From Magnetococcales bacterium (GTDB lineage Bacteria > Pseudomonadota > Magnetococcia > Magnetococcales > UBA8363), in the NCBI GenBank assembly GCA_015228815.1, contig JADGCV010000014.1, positions 42,104 to 90,052 on the forward strand: 47,949 nucleotides of DNA, read 5' to 3'. The notes beneath the pieces are model-generated. The model did no database searches. It worked only from the letters and a program-made list of their open reading frames with translations, and was not told the origin of the DNA. The position numbers and the translations under genes were made by a program. Positions 45,892-47,949 of this stretch are shown here, piece after piece (within the stretch, counting starts at the first letter, position 1; every line of letters starts with the position of its first letter).

Positions 45892-47760
45892 GTGACGGAA
45901 CAGGCACTTTCGACGCAACGGGCCGACCCCTGGTTGACCCTGGGCCGGGATGATGACGCTCGTGCCCACGCCACCTGGCTCGAATGTCTGGTGGCGGGGA
46001 TGGGTGGTGGCCTTCAGGAAGCGGTCCTGGTACTTGAGGATCCAGTTTCCAGAGGATTTCACCCGGCGGCGGTGTGGCCTGCCGAAGGGGTGGTCAGTCC
46101 CGATCTGGCACAACTGTCGGAACAGGCGTTGGAAAAGCGGATTCCCCTGACGGCCTATCGTGGACGGGGCTTGATGGCATGGCTCGTCGAATACGACGGC
46201 GCGGTTCGCGGGGTGGTGGCACTGGCCTTTGCCGGAACCGTGCCACGCCATGCCGTTTCCTGGCTGCGCTGGGGTCAGGGCTGGCTGGAACGCGCCTGGC
46301 GCGAAGAAGATGGCCAGGCGGAAGCGGAATTAAGGGAACGCCTTCTCCTGGCGCTGGATCTGACCATGGTTGCCCTGGAAGCGGCCAACGCCGAGGCGGC
46401 GGTGCATGCGGTGGCGACCGAGGCGGCGGCCCGCCTGGAGTGCGATCGGGTATCGGTTGGATTTCTCAAGGGGTCGGAAATCCGGTTTGCCGCCTTGTCC
46501 CACTCGGTGGATGTGGCCCGCCGCATCGATTTGATCCATGCGATCGTCGCCTCGATGAACGAGGCCATGGAACAGGCCACTCCGATTCATGTCGGCCTAT
46601 ATACCCTGCCCGGAAATGCCTCCCACCCGAACGACCCAGGGGAACCGAACAATCCGGGACATTCCGACTGGATCAATATACGCGAACATCAACGTCTGGT
46701 GCGTGATTTTGGATCCGAATCGGTATTGTCGGTCCCCTTTGCCGCGGGAGACAACGACACCCGACGGATGGGGGTTTTTCTGTTCGAGTGGGCACAGGCT
46801 GTTGCCGAGGTCCGACTGCGGCAAGCAGAGACGTTGACACCGATTCTGGGACGGGTTCTGTTGAACCGGCGCCGTGTCGAACGAAGCTTATACGAACGCT
46901 TGTTGGAAGGGACAGAGGAAGAGGGTCAGCAATCGACCGGTCCATCGGGCAGGCGGCGAAAGTTGCTTGCTGCCCTGAGTCTGGCCGTGACCTTGTTTTT
47001 TTCCGTTACCGAGGGAGACTACCGACTGTCGGCGACTGCCAGCCTTGAAGGAGGAATACGTCGCGTCGTCGTCGCCCCGTTCGATGGCTATGTCGCATCG
47101 GCGCGGGTACGGGCAGGACAGGTGGTCCGCAAGGGAGAGGAACTGGCGCGATTGGACGATCGAGATATTCGTCTGGAGATTTCACGTTGGACAAGCCAGC
47201 AGGCGCAATACCAGAAACAGACCGATGACGCCCAGGCACAACACAATCTGGCGCAGATTCAGATTGCCCTGGCCCAGGCACGGCAGGCGGCGGCCCAACG
47301 TGAATTGTCCGAAGCCATGCTTGCCCGTGCCAGGATCATTGCCCCCTTTGACGGGGTTATCGTCAGCGGTGACCTGTCACAACATTTGGGCGGTTCCCTG
47401 ACCAAGGGACAGACACTGTTTGAAATCGCCCCCCTGAATGCCTATCGCGTGGCCCTGCTGGTCGAGGAATTCGACATTGGGCAGGTAGCCGTCGGCCAGA
47501 AAGGAGAATTAATGCTGGCCGCCCTGCCGGGTAGAACGTTTCCATTTCACGTATCCCTGGTCACCCCCGTCGCCACCGTCAGCGACGGACGCAACCAGTT
47601 TCGCGTCGAGGCGACACTCGCGGACGGCGACGAACGGTTGCGCCCGGGAATGGAAGGAGTCGGCAAGATCGATATTGGCCGCGAACTCCTGATCTGGATC
47701 TGGACCCACCGCTTCCTGGAATGGTTGCGGCTGCAAACATGGTCCTTATTGGGCCTTTGA
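45892..47760 (+). CDS. GAF-domain/HlyD fusion, periplasmic adaptor of an export system
   Basis: The 622-residue frame opens with GTG at 45892, without a clear ribosome-binding site; the next in-frame ATG is at 46000. About 355 cytoplasmic residues come first, including a GAF-like module at about 154-320 (LDLTMVALEAANAEAAVHAV, CDRVSVGFL, SVLSVPFAAGDN). One membrane helix follows at about 358-376. A HlyD-type adaptor then starts with a lipoyl-like half (VVVAPFDGYVASARVRAGQV). It continues with a Gln/Ala-rich coiled coil (about 425-490), the second half (ARIIAPFDGVIVSGDLSQ) and a beta barrel. A hydrophobic tail ends the protein. HlyD adaptors bridge inner-membrane exporters and outer-membrane channels. 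The giant surface protein is the obvious candidate cargo, but its dedicated use here is inferred. Confidence 0.88.
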   Translation: MTEQALSTQRADPWLTLGRDDDARAHATWLECLVAGMGGGLQEAVLVLEDPVSRGFHPAAVWPAEGVVSPDLAQLSEQALEKRIPLTAYRGRGLMAWLVEYDGAVRGVVALAFAGTVPRHAVSWLRWGQGWLERAWREEDGQAEAELRERLLLALDLTMVALEAANAEAAVHAVATEAAARLECDRVSVGFLKGSEIRFAALSHSVDVARRIDLIHAIVASMNEAMEQATPIHVGLYTLPGNASHPNDPGEPNNPGHSDWINIREHQRLVRDFGSESVLSVPFAAGDNDTRRMGVFLFEWAQAVAEVRLRQAETLTPILGRVLLNRRRVERSLYERLLEGTEEEGQQSTGPSGRRRKLLAALSLAVTLFFSVTEGDYRLSATASLEGGIRRVVVAPFDGYVASARVRAGQVVRKGEELARLDDRDIRLEISRWTSQQAQYQKQTDDAQAQHNLAQIQIALAQARQAAAQRELSEAMLARARIIAPFDGVIVSGDLSQHLGGSLTKGQTLFEIAPLNAYRVALLVEEFDIGQVAVGQKGELMLAALPGRTFPFHVSLVTPVATVSDGRNQFRVEATLADGDERLRPGMEGVGKIDIGRELLIWIWTHRFLEWLRLQTWSLLGL

Positions 47761-47925
47761 CTGTTTCTTGTTCAGCGCAAATCCGACAAACGACCTGGAA
47801 CACACCGTCCCTGGATCGGGAATTCTAACCCATCTTTCGCGATTCGACCAACTTGAATAGTATAACAAATTGATTTTTAAAGATATGGCATACAAAGGTC
47901 GGCACCACAGAGGATGAATTGGTTC

Positions 47926-47949
47926 AATGAGCCTGGACAGTGTTCAATG
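47926..47949 (+). CDS. possible start of the next gene (MSLDSVQ..., cut by window edge)
   Basis: An ATG at 47926 begins MSLDSVQ and runs off the end. GAGG lies about 13 bases upstream, which is rather far. An overlapping ATG at 47914 in a frame beginning MNWFNEPGQ is an alternative. The preceding 160 bases after the adaptor gene are AT-rich, include TATAAC near 47859, and hold no other gene. In related export loci the adaptor is often followed by a second HlyD/M50-peptidase gene, but eight codons cannot show that. Confidence 0.3.

Overview
The window is bacterial chromosomal DNA, GC-rich in its coding regions, and reads as a Gram-negative, motile, surface-associated proteobacterium. It carries a chemoreceptor, stacked hybrid histidine kinases, a Tat-exported periplasmic binding protein, an HlyD-type periplasmic adaptor and a giant LEPR-XLL/DUF4347/RTX/VCBS surface protein. 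This mix, together with Rpn-family proteins ending in Gln-Gly repeats, recalls magnetotactic Magnetococcales-like genomes. That placement is an impression from gene content; the sequence holds no taxonomic marker.

Layout. (1) 1-5656: the 3' end of an Rpn-like gene, a small membrane protein (minus strand), comEC (plus), a 71-residue unknown (minus) and a methyl-accepting chemotaxis protein (minus). (2) 5657-5924: an AT-rich divergent promoter region. (3) 5925-17648: a plus-strand signalling block. It holds a response regulator with an N-terminal excisionase-like HTH, a 41-residue basic peptide gene overlapping the next start, a four-PAS hybrid kinase, a Tat-exported solute-binding protein, a HAMP hybrid kinase with two receivers, and a REC-PAS-PAS-HK-REC-HPt-HPt kinase. 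Gaps are a few bases or negative, so this is probably one operon. (4) 17645-19980: two nearly identical tandem Rpn-family genes inside the operon; the duplicated unit reaches into the first codons of the next gene. (5) 20071-22318: a REC-PAS-PP2C phosphatase, a STAS antagonist and two very small overlapping genes. (6) 22497-44921: one gene of 7474 codons for a giant modular surface protein. (7) 44922-47949: a decayed AAA ATPase gene, a DUF3467 gene, a GAF-HlyD fusion adaptor and perhaps the first codons of another gene at the edge.

How the parts may work together. The giant protein looks like a type I-secreted or similar exported adhesin, and the GAF-HlyD protein is the best candidate for part of its exporter. 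The rest of the exporter (ATPase or peptidase partner, outer-membrane channel) would lie beyond the right edge. The kinases, the binding protein and the phosphatase/STAS pair could form a control cascade, periplasmic ligand to phosphorelay to partner switch, for a surface or biofilm programme. That link is inferred only from gene order and shared strand.

No tRNA, rRNA, CRISPR array or recognisable insertion sequence was seen. No intergenic stretch exceeds 300 bases.
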